The position numbers and the translations under genes were made by a program. Positions 1 through 6,163 of a DNA stretch of 9,232 nucleotides are shown piece by piece. How positions within the stretch are numbered: position 1 is the first letter of the stretch; every line of letters begins with the position of its first letter. This DNA comes from Armatimonadota bacterium. GTDB taxonomy: Bacteria > Armatimonadota > SYMT01. The notes beneath the pieces were generated by a model. It made no database searches, was not told the DNA's origin, and saw nothing but the letters and a program-made list of their open reading frames with translations. The DNA is taken from contig JAJFMS010000066.1 of the NCBI GenBank assembly GCA_020696885.1, forward strand, positions 1-9,232, in the 5' to 3' direction.

Positions 1-689
1 CGCAGGTCCGTGAAGCGAGCGCCAATCTCGAACGACTGGTACTCTTTCTGCTCCGGATTGCTGAACTGCGACGGGTTGGTCATCCCCAGGCGGAACGGGC
101 TGGTCGCGATCCGGACCGAGCCTTCCTTCTCCGGGACGGCGAGTGTGGCGTGGTGCCCCAGCGGCGTCCTACCGGCAAAGCCCTCGATCAGATGGCGACT
201 GTAGACCACATTCTCGCCCTCCACCAGGGAGAGCTGCTTGGAGACCTTGCCGGACCGCGCGTTGGTCTCCAGGTTCAGCGTGAGGGTAGTGATCGCCCCT
301 TCCTTTTTGGTCCCGCCGTAGTACCAATGCGCTCCGGCGGTCTCGCCGTGAGGCGGGTGGTTCTCCCCCTGGTAGGCTTCGCCGTTGCCCCCGAACGGCA
401 GGCAGAAAAAGTCGCCGCGGAGTGAGCGCAGCACCGGCACGTCCAGCTTCAGCTTCTCGTCCTGCCAGGGGCTGATGTGGTAGGGCTGCACCGGTTGGCG
501 GCTGCCGCGGAAGAAGGTGACGGGCGCCATGTGCCCGCCCTGCCGCGTCACCGCCAGCTCCACCTCATTGGAGCGCAACCGCCAGGACGGCTGGGAGCGG
601 ATCGTCTGCAGCACCTCCTCGCCGGCGGCTAGTGCGGCGCCGGCCGTAAGGCCAACGGCCAGCAGAACAGGGATCTCAGGGCGAGGCAT
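1..689 (-). CDS. Secreted protein, possible galactose-mutarotase-like fold (C-terminus cut off by window edge)
   Basis: An open frame begins at an ATG (689-687) and stays open to the left edge, giving 229 visible residues. The start is supported by AGGAG at 700-696, six bases upstream. Residues 1-23 look like a Sec signal peptide: a short basic start, a hydrophobic Leu/Val/Ala stretch, then ALAAG. The mature part has a Trp-containing segment near 71-82 (HISPWQDEKL), the motif LRGDFFCLPFGGNGEA at 90-105, HPPHGETAGAHW at 111-122, and PLGHHATLAVP at 176-186. The order 'LPFGG ... PHGE ... W ... HH' resembles galactose-mutarotase/aldose-1-epimerase-like folds, where a conserved PHG segment lines the sugar pocket. 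That match is from memory of the family and is tentative; I do not recognise a specific family. If correct, the protein would bind or epimerise a sugar outside the cytoplasm. It follows the HD-GYP gene after 124 bp and may be a separate unit. Confidence 0.72.
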   Translation of the reverse strand, partial: MPRPEIPVLLAVGLTAGAALAAGEEVLQTIRSQPSWRLRSNEVELAVTRQGGHMAPVTFFRGSRQPVQPYHISPWQDEKLKLDVPVLRSLRGDFFCLPFGGNGEAYQGENHPPHGETAGAHWYYGGTKKEGAITTLTLNLETNARSGKVSKQLSLVEGENVVYSRHLIEGFAGRTPLGHHATLAVPEKEGSVRIATSPFRLGMTNPSQFSNPEQKEYQSFEIGARFTDL

Positions 690-813
690 GGGTGTCTCCT
701 GGAGCAACAAAGGGGGCCGGGCGCATCCCCTTTGCCGGTTCGCGCGAGGGATGCTGCTTCCCTGCCTGGGTGATCCCGGGTTCCTGCGTATCTCCGCACT
801 GCGGAGCGCCAGC
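690..813. other. Spacer between the HD-GYP gene and the secreted mutarotase-like gene, with two dyads
   Basis: The 124-bp gap holds two inverted repeats. The first lies just past the HD-GYP stop codon: CTCCGC (792-797) and GCGGAG (801-806) with a 3-base loop. The second is GCATCCC (723-729) and GGGATGC (748-754) with an 18-base loop that contains the palindrome TCGCGCGA (740-747). Neither is followed by a T-run in the minus direction, so these are not textbook intrinsic terminators. They could still slow transcription, or act as protein-binding sites near the promoter of the downstream gene. Confidence 0.35.
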
Positions 814-2718
814 TCAGGAGCGCGCTGCCAAAGCTACGGGCTGCTGTTCGAGCCGCTCCAGCGCCATCCCCGCCGTCTCTGCGAGGAGCTCGAGCACCTG
901 GAGGTGATGATCCGTGAGCACATGGTAGGCCGCCGTATATACGGCCAGCACCCCCAGCACCTGCCCGCCCACCTTGATGGCAGCGCCGGCTGCCGCGGAG
1001 AGCTCAACCGTCTCCTCCGGCCCGAACCGGCGAGCGATATCGCCCGCGGCGGAGACGTTGAGCCGGGAGCGGCCGTCCCGGGCGATCCAGCCGGCCATGC
1101 CCTCGCCGTTCGCGATGGTCAGGCCGAGGAGACGCTCCCGGTGGGGGCCGCCCACCTGCACCGCCAGCAGATCGCCGGCGCCATTTTCGCGGTACACCAC
1201 CCCCGCGTCCGCCGGGAACAACTCCAGGCAAGCGTTCCCGAGAGCCGAGGCAAGCGCGTGCTCACTCGCTGCCGCCCCGACGCGCTGTACGGCCGCCGCG
1301 ACGGCGGCTGGGTCCACCGCAGCGCCGTTCTCTACCACCGCCAGCAGATCGGCCGGCGAGGTCGGAGGTAGGGCTCGTTCCAACGCCTCGATCTCAGCCC
1401 GGAGCGCCGGCAGCAGTACCACGAACCGCTCTACCACCGCGGGGTCAAACTGCTTCCCAGCCCCTTCCTGCAGAATCCGCAACGCGTCGTCATCCCGCAG
1501 CGCCCGTCGATAGGGCCGGTCCGAGGTCAGGGCGTCGAATACATCCACTGCGGCGATGATCCGCCCACCCAGGGGGATCGCCTCGCCCGCGATGCCGGCA
1601 GGGTAGCCCAGGCCGTCCCAACGCTCATGGTGGGTGCGGACCACGTCTACCACCGGGAACGGGAACGGCACCGGCGCCAGGATCCGCACCCCCAGCGGCA
1701 CGTGCTGTTGGATGATGCGGTACTCCGCGGGCGTGAGCTTGCCGGGCTTGCCCAGGATGCTGTCCGGAATGCCCAGCTTCCCGATGTCGTGGACGATGGC
1801 GCCGGTCTCCACGGCGGCAAGCTCCGGCCCGGCGAGGCCGAGGTCGCGCGCCAGGGCCACCGCGTAATGCTGCACCCGGGCGATGTGGGAGGAGGTGCAG
1901 TCGTCCTTGGCCTCGATGGCCATGGCCAGGGAGGTGATCAGGGACTGGTTGAGCCGGTTCAGCTCCTGGACGTGCGCGATCTCCTGCTGGAACTTCTCCG
2001 TGGAGAGACGTATCCGGTCCAGGTAGAGGCGATGCCAGTAGTAGAGCAGGCAGACCAGCGGAAGCAGCAGGAGCGCCCGAATTCCCAGTTGGGGCACCAC
2101 CGCCTGGATGACGGCCGCCACCGACGCTGAGGCGAAGAAACCGAGACCGGTCCAGAGGAAGTTGTCCTTCCACACCTTCAGGAAGGGCAGCCCCTTCTGC
2201 CAGGCGATGGCCCGGGAGACGCCCAGGCTGTTGGCCGCGAAATACGCCAGGGTGAAGGTGGTGAGAGCGAGGATGTCTCCCACGAGACGTCCGGAGAGCG
2301 CTCCATGGATGCCGCGGAAGAAGAGGGTCCCGATCGCGGTCGCAAGCACGTTGTTCGCAACGTTGTAGAACACCACGTAAGCGGGTGGGCTCAACAACCG
2401 CACGTCTCGCAAGCGGTCCACCGGCCGGACAAAGCTGCCGGTTGTGGCGCCGGCCACCGCGCATAGCACCGCCGTCAGGGGGCCGGAGAGGAGCAGCGCC
2501 AGGCAGACGGTGGCGAAGCTGGGGGTGATCCGGCCGTGAAAAACCGGGAGCTCCGTCTTGAAGACGCTAAAGAGGATCGTCGCCACGACGAGAGCGGATG
2601 CGAGACGCCAATCGCCCGTCTCGCTAGGAACCGCGATCTGCCAGAGCAGGAGCACGGTAACGGGTAGGTGAGCGAGGATGTAGATGCGTAACTGAAATGG
2701 TAGGTTCCGAAACGGCAT
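814..2718 (-). CDS. Membrane HD-GYP phosphodiesterase with C-terminal GAF domain
   Basis: This is a predicted signalling enzyme that hydrolyses cyclic di-GMP (or a related cyclic dinucleotide), anchored in the inner membrane. Residue numbers use the ATG at 2718 (634 aa). About seven hydrophobic segments fill residues 12-233, followed by a charged helical linker at about 234-265. The HD-GYP domain spans roughly 258-440 and looks intact: TSSHIARV (H278), HDIGKLGIPD (H310, D311), QQHVPLG (H339), HHERWDGLGYP (363-373) and AAVDVFDALTSDRPYR (D392). A GAF-like domain follows at about 490-625, with MAGWIARDGR and the GGQVLGVLAVY strand. The frame also opens at GTG 2763 (649 aa), but there AGGGAG abuts the start codon with no spacing. 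The ATG has only a weak GGGA seven bases upstream, so the start is uncertain. The peptidase stop codon ends at 2776, leaving 57 bp (or 12 bp) between the genes, which suggests co-transcription. There is no GGDEF domain. Confidence 0.93.
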   Translation of the reverse strand: MPFRNLPFQLRIYILAHLPVTVLLLWQIAVPSETGDWRLASALVVATILFSVFKTELPVFHGRITPSFATVCLALLLSGPLTAVLCAVAGATTGSFVRPVDRLRDVRLLSPPAYVVFYNVANNVLATAIGTLFFRGIHGALSGRLVGDILALTTFTLAYFAANSLGVSRAIAWQKGLPFLKVWKDNFLWTGLGFFASASVAAVIQAVVPQLGIRALLLLPLVCLLYYWHRLYLDRIRLSTEKFQQEIAHVQELNRLNQSLITSLAMAIEAKDDCTSSHIARVQHYAVALARDLGLAGPELAAVETGAIVHDIGKLGIPDSILGKPGKLTPAEYRIIQQHVPLGVRILAPVPFPFPVVDVVRTHHERWDGLGYPAGIAGEAIPLGGRIIAAVDVFDALTSDRPYRRALRDDDALRILQEGAGKQFDPAVVERFVVLLPALRAEIEALERALPPTSPADLLAVVENGAAVDPAAVAAAVQRVGAAASEHALASALGNACLELFPADAGVVYRENGAGDLLAVQVGGPHRERLLGLTIANGEGMAGWIARDGRSRLNVSAAGDIARRFGPEETVELSAAAGAAIKVGGQVLGVLAVYTAAYHVLTDHHLQVLELLAETAGMALERLEQQPVALAARS

Positions 2719-2775
2719 CGTGAATTCCCGGCGCCGGAGCTCGCGGCACTGCTCCCCGCTCACCTCCCTAGCTAC

Positions 2776-4614
2776 CTAAGGATCGTCGTACAGTGACGGC
2801 TCGCCCCACAGAATCATGGCCTGGTCGTTATTCTCCTGTGGCGAGTTGGACCAGGCGCCACCGTCATCATAGAGGGCCGGCTCGCCCCAGAGGATCATGG
2901 TCTGATCGTTATCATTCGAGCTCGGTGAGCCGTAGGGGCTGCCCGACGGGCTGTTATAAGGGTCGGCGGAGCCTCCCGACGGCGAGGTGGGGGTAGTGTA
3001 GCTCCCGTAAGGATTGTAGGTTGATCCACCGGAAGGGGCTGCAGCGCCACCGTAGTAGGAGTAGGAGCTAGTGCTGGTACTCCCGTAAGAGCTTGTGCTT
3101 CCGTAAGGGCTATACGCGGCTTCCCCCCAAACCGCTTCGTCAGACCAGTAGTTCTGTCCGCCCCAGGTCGGCAGCGAACCCCAGAGGGCGCGGCTGCCCG
3201 AAACGAGGAACTGACCCGGCTCCGCGCCCCGGTCTGCGGAGGGGGAGGCAGCACGCTGCAGGGCGAGCTCCGGGTTCCGGAGGGCGGCTCCCACGGAGAG
3301 GAGCCCGGCGCCGCGAGCGAACGGATCGTAACCCACTGCGGGGTTCCAGCGCTTGACGGCCGTGTGCATCAGGCGGATCTTCACCGTATCCGGTGTGATC
3401 AGCGGCGAGCCCTGGAGCATCAGCGCCACCGCCCCGGTAACCACCGGCGCCGCCATGCTGGTTCCGGAGAGCTCCATGTAACTGGCACCGCCGAGCGACG
3501 TCATCCGTGCCGGGAACGCCGCGGCTAGCGCCCCCCCGGTTCCCAATGACAGGATGCGGTTGCCCGCAGCCACCAGGTCCGGCTTCATCACGTGGTCCAC
3601 CTGCGTGGGACCGCGGGACGAGAAGGTCGCCATCTCGTCATCGGTAGGGGCGCCGGTGCCGTTGGCGCGGGTGGCGCCAACGGTGATCACCAGCGGATCG
3701 TTGCCCGGCGCTGTAATGCTGCCGAAGCGCACGCCGCTCTCGGGGTTCCGGATGTCCACCCGCCCGAGGTTACCGGCAGAGACCACCACCACCATCCCGG
3801 CCTTCCAACTGGTCTCGACGGCTCGGCAGAGGGGATCCTTCTGGTAAGACTGCCGCACGAGCTGGCCTAGCGAGAGGTTGACGACGCGGATGTTGTAACG
3901 CAGCCGGTTCGCCAGGCAGTAGTCCAGGCCCTTGATCACGGTGCTGGTGTAGCCGGCCATGTTCTGGTCCAGCACCTTCACGCCGATGATGTTGGCGCGC
4001 GGGGCGATCCCGCGGAGATCCTTTCCTACCCGGGCCGCTGCGGTGCCGTCGCCGGCAATGATCCCCGCGATATGCGTTCCGTGCCCGTTGTCGTCGTACG
4101 CGGTCTTCTTACCATTCACCAGGTCGGTCCAGCCGACCAGGCGGTTAGTAGGGCTCGTAAGGTCGGTGTGCGGCGCCACGCCCGTATCCAGCACGGCCAC
4201 CCCGACACCGGCGCCCGTGAGCCCGGTCTCCTCGCGGGCAGCACGTGCTCCCACCGCCTCGTTGGTGACGTCCATCGCGCCGTTCACGGGCAGGTCGGGC
4301 GAGATGTGCACCACATCCAATCGGTTGAGGAGGGTCGGCAGGATGCTAACCGGCACCGACGCCACCAGCCCATCCACCGATTCGAAAATGGAAATCCCCT
4401 GTGCTCCCAATAGGGAGAGGGTGGTCGTTAACAGGGACGTCGGGCGTCCATTCGTTTGGATGATGACCCGGGTCCGCGACAGCAGGGGCTGTTTCAGCAG
4501 GGAAGCGAGATCCTCCGAGAGCGTTCCAGCCCGCGCGGGAACCGCAGTCGAGCAGGCAAGAACGGCAGAAGCGATCAGTGTGAGCGCGAACCGGGGTTTC
4601 CAGGAGCGATTCAT
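2776..4614 (-). CDS. Secreted subtilisin-like serine peptidase (family S8) with Trp-Gly repeat tail
   Basis: This is an exported endopeptidase of 612 aa. Residues 1-29 form a Sec signal peptide (basic MNRSWKPR, a hydrophobic core, then VPARAG). Residues about 45-107 look like an I9-type propeptide that would act as intramolecular chaperone and inhibitor. The catalytic domain spans about 120-450 with all signature blocks: VLDTGV (D143), NGHGTHIAG (H178), SAGN (oxyanion N282) and SGTSMAAP (S386). After it comes a tail that is not part of the protease fold. The tail has Trp-Gly pairs at 478, 484 and 496, then a Ser/Tyr/Gly/Pro-rich low-complexity stretch at about 500-567, then two near-identical modules carrying MILWGEP (W576 and W603). 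The ATG at 4614 is preferred to the adjacent TTG at 4617; a weak GGGAAAG lies seven bases upstream of the ATG. The HD-GYP gene follows closely. The substrate is unknown. The low-complexity stretch could be a flexible or wall-spanning linker. Confidence 0.95.
   Translation of the reverse strand: MNRSWKPRFALTLIASAVLACSTAVPARAGTLSEDLASLLKQPLLSRTRVIIQTNGRPTSLLTTTLSLLGAQGISIFESVDGLVASVPVSILPTLLNRLDVVHISPDLPVNGAMDVTNEAVGARAAREETGLTGAGVGVAVLDTGVAPHTDLTSPTNRLVGWTDLVNGKKTAYDDNGHGTHIAGIIAGDGTAAARVGKDLRGIAPRANIIGVKVLDQNMAGYTSTVIKGLDYCLANRLRYNIRVVNLSLGQLVRQSYQKDPLCRAVETSWKAGMVVVVSAGNLGRVDIRNPESGVRFGSITAPGNDPLVITVGATRANGTGAPTDDEMATFSSRGPTQVDHVMKPDLVAAGNRILSLGTGGALAAAFPARMTSLGGASYMELSGTSMAAPVVTGAVALMLQGSPLITPDTVKIRLMHTAVKRWNPAVGYDPFARGAGLLSVGAALRNPELALQRAASPSADRGAEPGQFLVSGSRALWGSLPTWGGQNYWSDEAVWGEAAYSPYGSTSSYGSTSTSSYSYYGGAAAPSGGSTYNPYGSYTTPTSPSGGSADPYNSPSGSPYGSPSSNDNDQTMILWGEPALYDDGGAWSNSPQENNDQAMILWGEPSLYDDP
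2782..2910 (-). repeat. Duplicated WGEP module at the 3' end of the subtilase gene
   Basis: Two 48-bp copies (2863-2910 and 2782-2829) lie 81 bp apart in frame and encode NDQ(T/A)MILWGEP(A/S)LYDD. By hand count they match at 38 of 48 bases and 14 of 16 residues. About eight of the ten base differences are silent. This suggests an old duplication whose peptide has been kept by selection. The downstream copy ends one residue before the stop codon. Confidence 0.85.
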
Positions 4615-4709
4615 CAAGCGTCTTTCCCAGGATTGAGGACACAGTTAGGAGCAGCGTGTTTTTGTTGGTTTTCGTTCAATATCCTACGAAGGATGGCTGG
4701 TGGCTGCTT

Positions 4710-4733
4710 GGGAGCACTCCCGGGAGAGCTCCC
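4710..4733. repeat. 24-bp near-perfect palindrome upstream of the subtilase gene
   Basis: The arms pair GGGAGC with GCTCCC around a perfect 10-bp core, CTCCCGGGAG (4717-4726). One symmetric A/A mismatch separates arm from core on each side. The site lies about 96-119 bp upstream of the subtilase start codon. There is no T-run after it on either strand, so an operator-type binding site or an RNA hairpin is more likely than a terminator. Confidence 0.6.
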
Positions 4734-4748
4734 CTTCCACAGCTACCA

Positions 4749-4762
4749 CCGGCAAGTGCCGG
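4749..4762. repeat. 14-bp inverted repeat, possible operator
   Basis: CCGGCA (4749-4754) and TGCCGG (4757-4762) are separated by two bases. It sits 15 bp beyond the larger 4710-4733 palindrome, in the same gap upstream of the subtilase. A two-base loop is too small for a stable RNA hairpin, so if functional it is more likely a DNA-binding dyad. A short GC-rich dyad can occur by chance in this genome. Confidence 0.35.
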
Positions 4763-4888
4763 CTAAACCACCCAACGAGCTATCAAACGTCTATCCTGCA
4801 AAAGGCGTACCAACTGCGCGCCTGGCGCATCACCTGGAAGAACTTTTTTTAAATGGGCTCCATCTAATGGCTCAAAAACTGCCGGTTT

Positions 4889-5854
4889 TCACCGTTTCCA
4901 AGCCGGAGCGAGCTCCCGATAGCCGACGAGCTTCACCTTCTCGTCTTCCAGGAACTTCCGGCTTTCAGGGTCGGTGAGAATGCGGAACTCCCAATACCGG
5001 CGGCCCCAGTTGCCGGTTACATTCCGAATCTCGTCCTCGTCGCCGGAGAGGTGGACGATCAGCTCCGTGACTCCCGGGGTGAGACCTCGCACGAACTTGC
5101 GGAAGCCCTCGCGGCGGCTGTCCAGGTCCTTTCCCTCCAGCTCCAGCACCAGCCGGTCCAGCAGCACGAAGCCGGAACTGCGCAGCTTGCCGGAAACGGC
5201 GGGATAGTCCAGTCCCAGCAGCGCGGCCTGGGCGTTGATTTCGGGGGAGGGTGCAGGAAGCATCGGCATGAAGCCGGTCTCCTTCGCCACGCGGGTGTAC
5301 ACCTCGAAGAAGCCGGCATCCGCGAAGAGCGTGCCCATGTGGGAGTCCACGTGGGTGGGCTTCATCCCGAAGTCCAGCGCTCGCTGGATCTGCGCGCGGA
5401 TCTCCAGCTCCACTTCCTCGGGGCGGGCGTGTTTCTTCACGTCCAGCTCGCTGCGCCACATGAACCCCTCGGGATCGAGAAGGCCCCTCACCTTTTCAGG
5501 CGGCGAGAGTGGGCGCCAACGGTAGTACTTCCACTCACTGGTCAGCGTGAGGTGGAGGCCCAGGTCCACCTTTGGGTGTTCCTTCGACCAGGCGGCGATC
5601 TCGGGGAACCAGGGACACGGCACCATCACGCTTCCGGAGCTGGCGATCCCCTCCGTCAGCGCCTTGGAGCTGGCAACGTTGACCGAGTGGCACATGCCGA
5701 TGTCGTCCGCGTGGATCATCAGCAGGCGCTCGTCCTTCCGGTAGCCCAGCTGCTCCGCCAGGGTCTTCTCCCCGGCGGCCGCACCAGGCCGTCCCAACCC
5801 CAGCGCCCCACTCGCTCCAAGGAGACCCGCCTGCAAGACCTGTCGTCGATTCAT
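4889..5854 (-). CDS. YdjC/ChbG-like carbohydrate deacetylase with Tat-like leader
   Basis: A 321-residue protein of the YdjC/ChbG family, whose characterised members remove acetyl groups from chitooligosaccharides in a metal-dependent reaction. The family signature is clear: MIHADDIGM (H48, D50, D51), LGLHLTLTSEW (H101), and THVDSHMG (H168, D170, H172), with the distal WGRRYWEFRILTD block at about 283-295. These give the expected Asp/His/His metal set and a candidate catalytic Asp. The N-terminus MNRRQVLQAG plus a Gly/Ala/Leu stretch ending GAAAG resembles a twin-arginine export signal, so the enzyme is probably exported after folding. The start is set by GGAGGA at 5866-5861, six bases before the ATG. 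The frame is open further upstream (to 6106), but that part crosses an inverted repeat and stem-loop and looks non-coding. The sugar substrate cannot be told from sequence. The isomerase-like gene lies 309 bp upstream. Confidence 0.9.
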   Translation of the reverse strand: MNRRQVLQAGLLGASGALGLGRPGAAAGEKTLAEQLGYRKDERLLMIHADDIGMCHSVNVASSKALTEGIASSGSVMVPCPWFPEIAAWSKEHPKVDLGLHLTLTSEWKYYRWRPLSPPEKVRGLLDPEGFMWRSELDVKKHARPEEVELEIRAQIQRALDFGMKPTHVDSHMGTLFADAGFFEVYTRVAKETGFMPMLPAPSPEINAQAALLGLDYPAVSGKLRSSGFVLLDRLVLELEGKDLDSRREGFRKFVRGLTPGVTELIVHLSGDEDEIRNVTGNWGRRYWEFRILTDPESRKFLEDEKVKLVGYRELAPAWKR

Positions 5855-5870
5855 GCTCGTTCCTCCGGAA
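5855..5870 (-). promoter_or_regulatory. Ribosome binding site that fixes the deacetylase start
   Basis: GGAGGA (5866-5861) sits six bases upstream of the ATG at 5854. This strong site rules in the MNRRQ start and argues against the longer upstream extension of the same frame. Confidence 0.75.
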
Positions 5871-5875
5871 TGTAG

Positions 5876-5907
5876 CGCGGGGCGTCCTCCAGAGAGAACG
5901 CCCCGCG
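5876..5907 (-). promoter_or_regulatory. Stem-loop in the presumed 5' leader of the deacetylase gene
   Basis: A perfect 10-bp GC-rich stem, CGCGGGGCGT (5876-5885) and ACGCCCCGCG (5898-5907), encloses a 12-base loop. On the gene strand it ends 21 bases before the ATG and nine bases before the GGAGGA site. The loop itself reads GGAGG on the gene strand. No T-run follows it on the gene strand; on the plus strand it is followed by GGTTTCC. It could be a leader hairpin affecting translation or mRNA stability, or a terminator for leftward or rightward readthrough. Confidence 0.6.
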
Positions 5908-5964
5908 GGTTTCCTGATCTATTGCCGCCGGGCTGCCGGCTAATGAGTTCTGTTAAATTCAGAG

Positions 5965-6123
5965 CCGTAGCATAACGCCGTGTGCCCGTGGAGAGTTCAG
6001 CGCTGCCCAGAGGATCGTCCCCGCTCGGCCCTGCAGCGCCGCCGAAGACCCCCGCCGAACCCGGAGAGTACTTCTCACCAGGGCTGGTCCAACGCTCCAC
6101 GCGCACGAGGCGCTATGCTACGG
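5965..6123. repeat. Long imperfect inverted repeat (33-bp arms)
   Basis: The left arm (5965-5997) and the right arm read on the opposite strand (6123-6091) match at 28 of 33 positions by hand alignment, including a 10-base perfect block CCGTAGCATA. A weaker match continues outward into CAGA-type sequence with a small indel. The arms are separated by 93 bases. No transposase or clear target-site duplication is visible. It may be the remnant of a small non-autonomous element, a duplicated regulatory site, or the source of a large RNA hairpin. Confidence 0.65.
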
Positions 6124-6163
6124 CCTTCTGGCAGTGTTTGTCGAAACTAGCAGAATCCGTAGG

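Larger units (their letters stand above)
4615..4888. other. Non-coding gap between the deacetylase and subtilase genes
   Basis: No convincing gene lies here. The stretch is less GC-rich than its surroundings, with an A/T patch at 4843-4854 (a run of seven T, then AAAT, on the plus strand). It contains dyads at 4710-4733 and 4749-4762 (listed separately), and a short ATCCT/AGGAT dyad at 4681-4694. At the end of the deacetylase gene the minus strand reads CGGT-GAAA-ACCG across the stop codon, followed by GCAG and five T. This is a very short candidate terminator that I would not rely on. I could not find a good -35/-10 pair for the subtilase gene, though its promoter is expected in this gap. 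Confidence 0.4.
5855..6163. other. 309-bp non-coding gap between the isomerase and deacetylase genes
   Basis: I see no gene in it. The open frames that cross it (a 5' extension of the deacetylase frame and a short plus-strand frame) both translate the same inverted-repeat arms, into 'TRRYATA' in each case, and have no family features. The gap holds the long inverted repeat at 5965-6123, the GC-rich stem-loop at 5876-5907 and the deacetylase ribosome binding site. The deacetylase promoter is expected here, but I found no well-spaced -35/-10 pair. Confidence 0.5.

Noticed and set aside
723..806. Intrinsic terminators between the HD-GYP and mutarotase-like genes
   Set aside because: Two hairpins exist but neither is followed by a T-run, so I list them only as dyads.
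517..1371. Plus-strand open frame of 284 residues
   Set aside because: It overlaps the mutarotase-like gene start and the HD-GYP 3' end on the opposite strand, and shows no motifs or signal.
3000..3120. DNA-level tandem repeat in the Ser/Tyr/Gly/Pro-rich stretch of the subtilase gene
   Set aside because: The 'YGS' units are short and irregular and are better described as low-complexity protein sequence than as a tandem array.
4843..4891. Possible intrinsic terminator after the deacetylase gene
   Set aside because: The CGGT-GAAA-ACCG stem is only 4 bp and overlaps the stop codon, and the A/T patch near 4850 has no stable stem before it on the gene strand.
5855..6106. Upstream extension of the deacetylase frame to a start at 6106 (405 residues)
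   Set aside because: The internal ATG at 5854 has a strong ribosome binding site and begins a Tat-like leader; the extension crosses the inverted repeat and stem-loop and has no family features.
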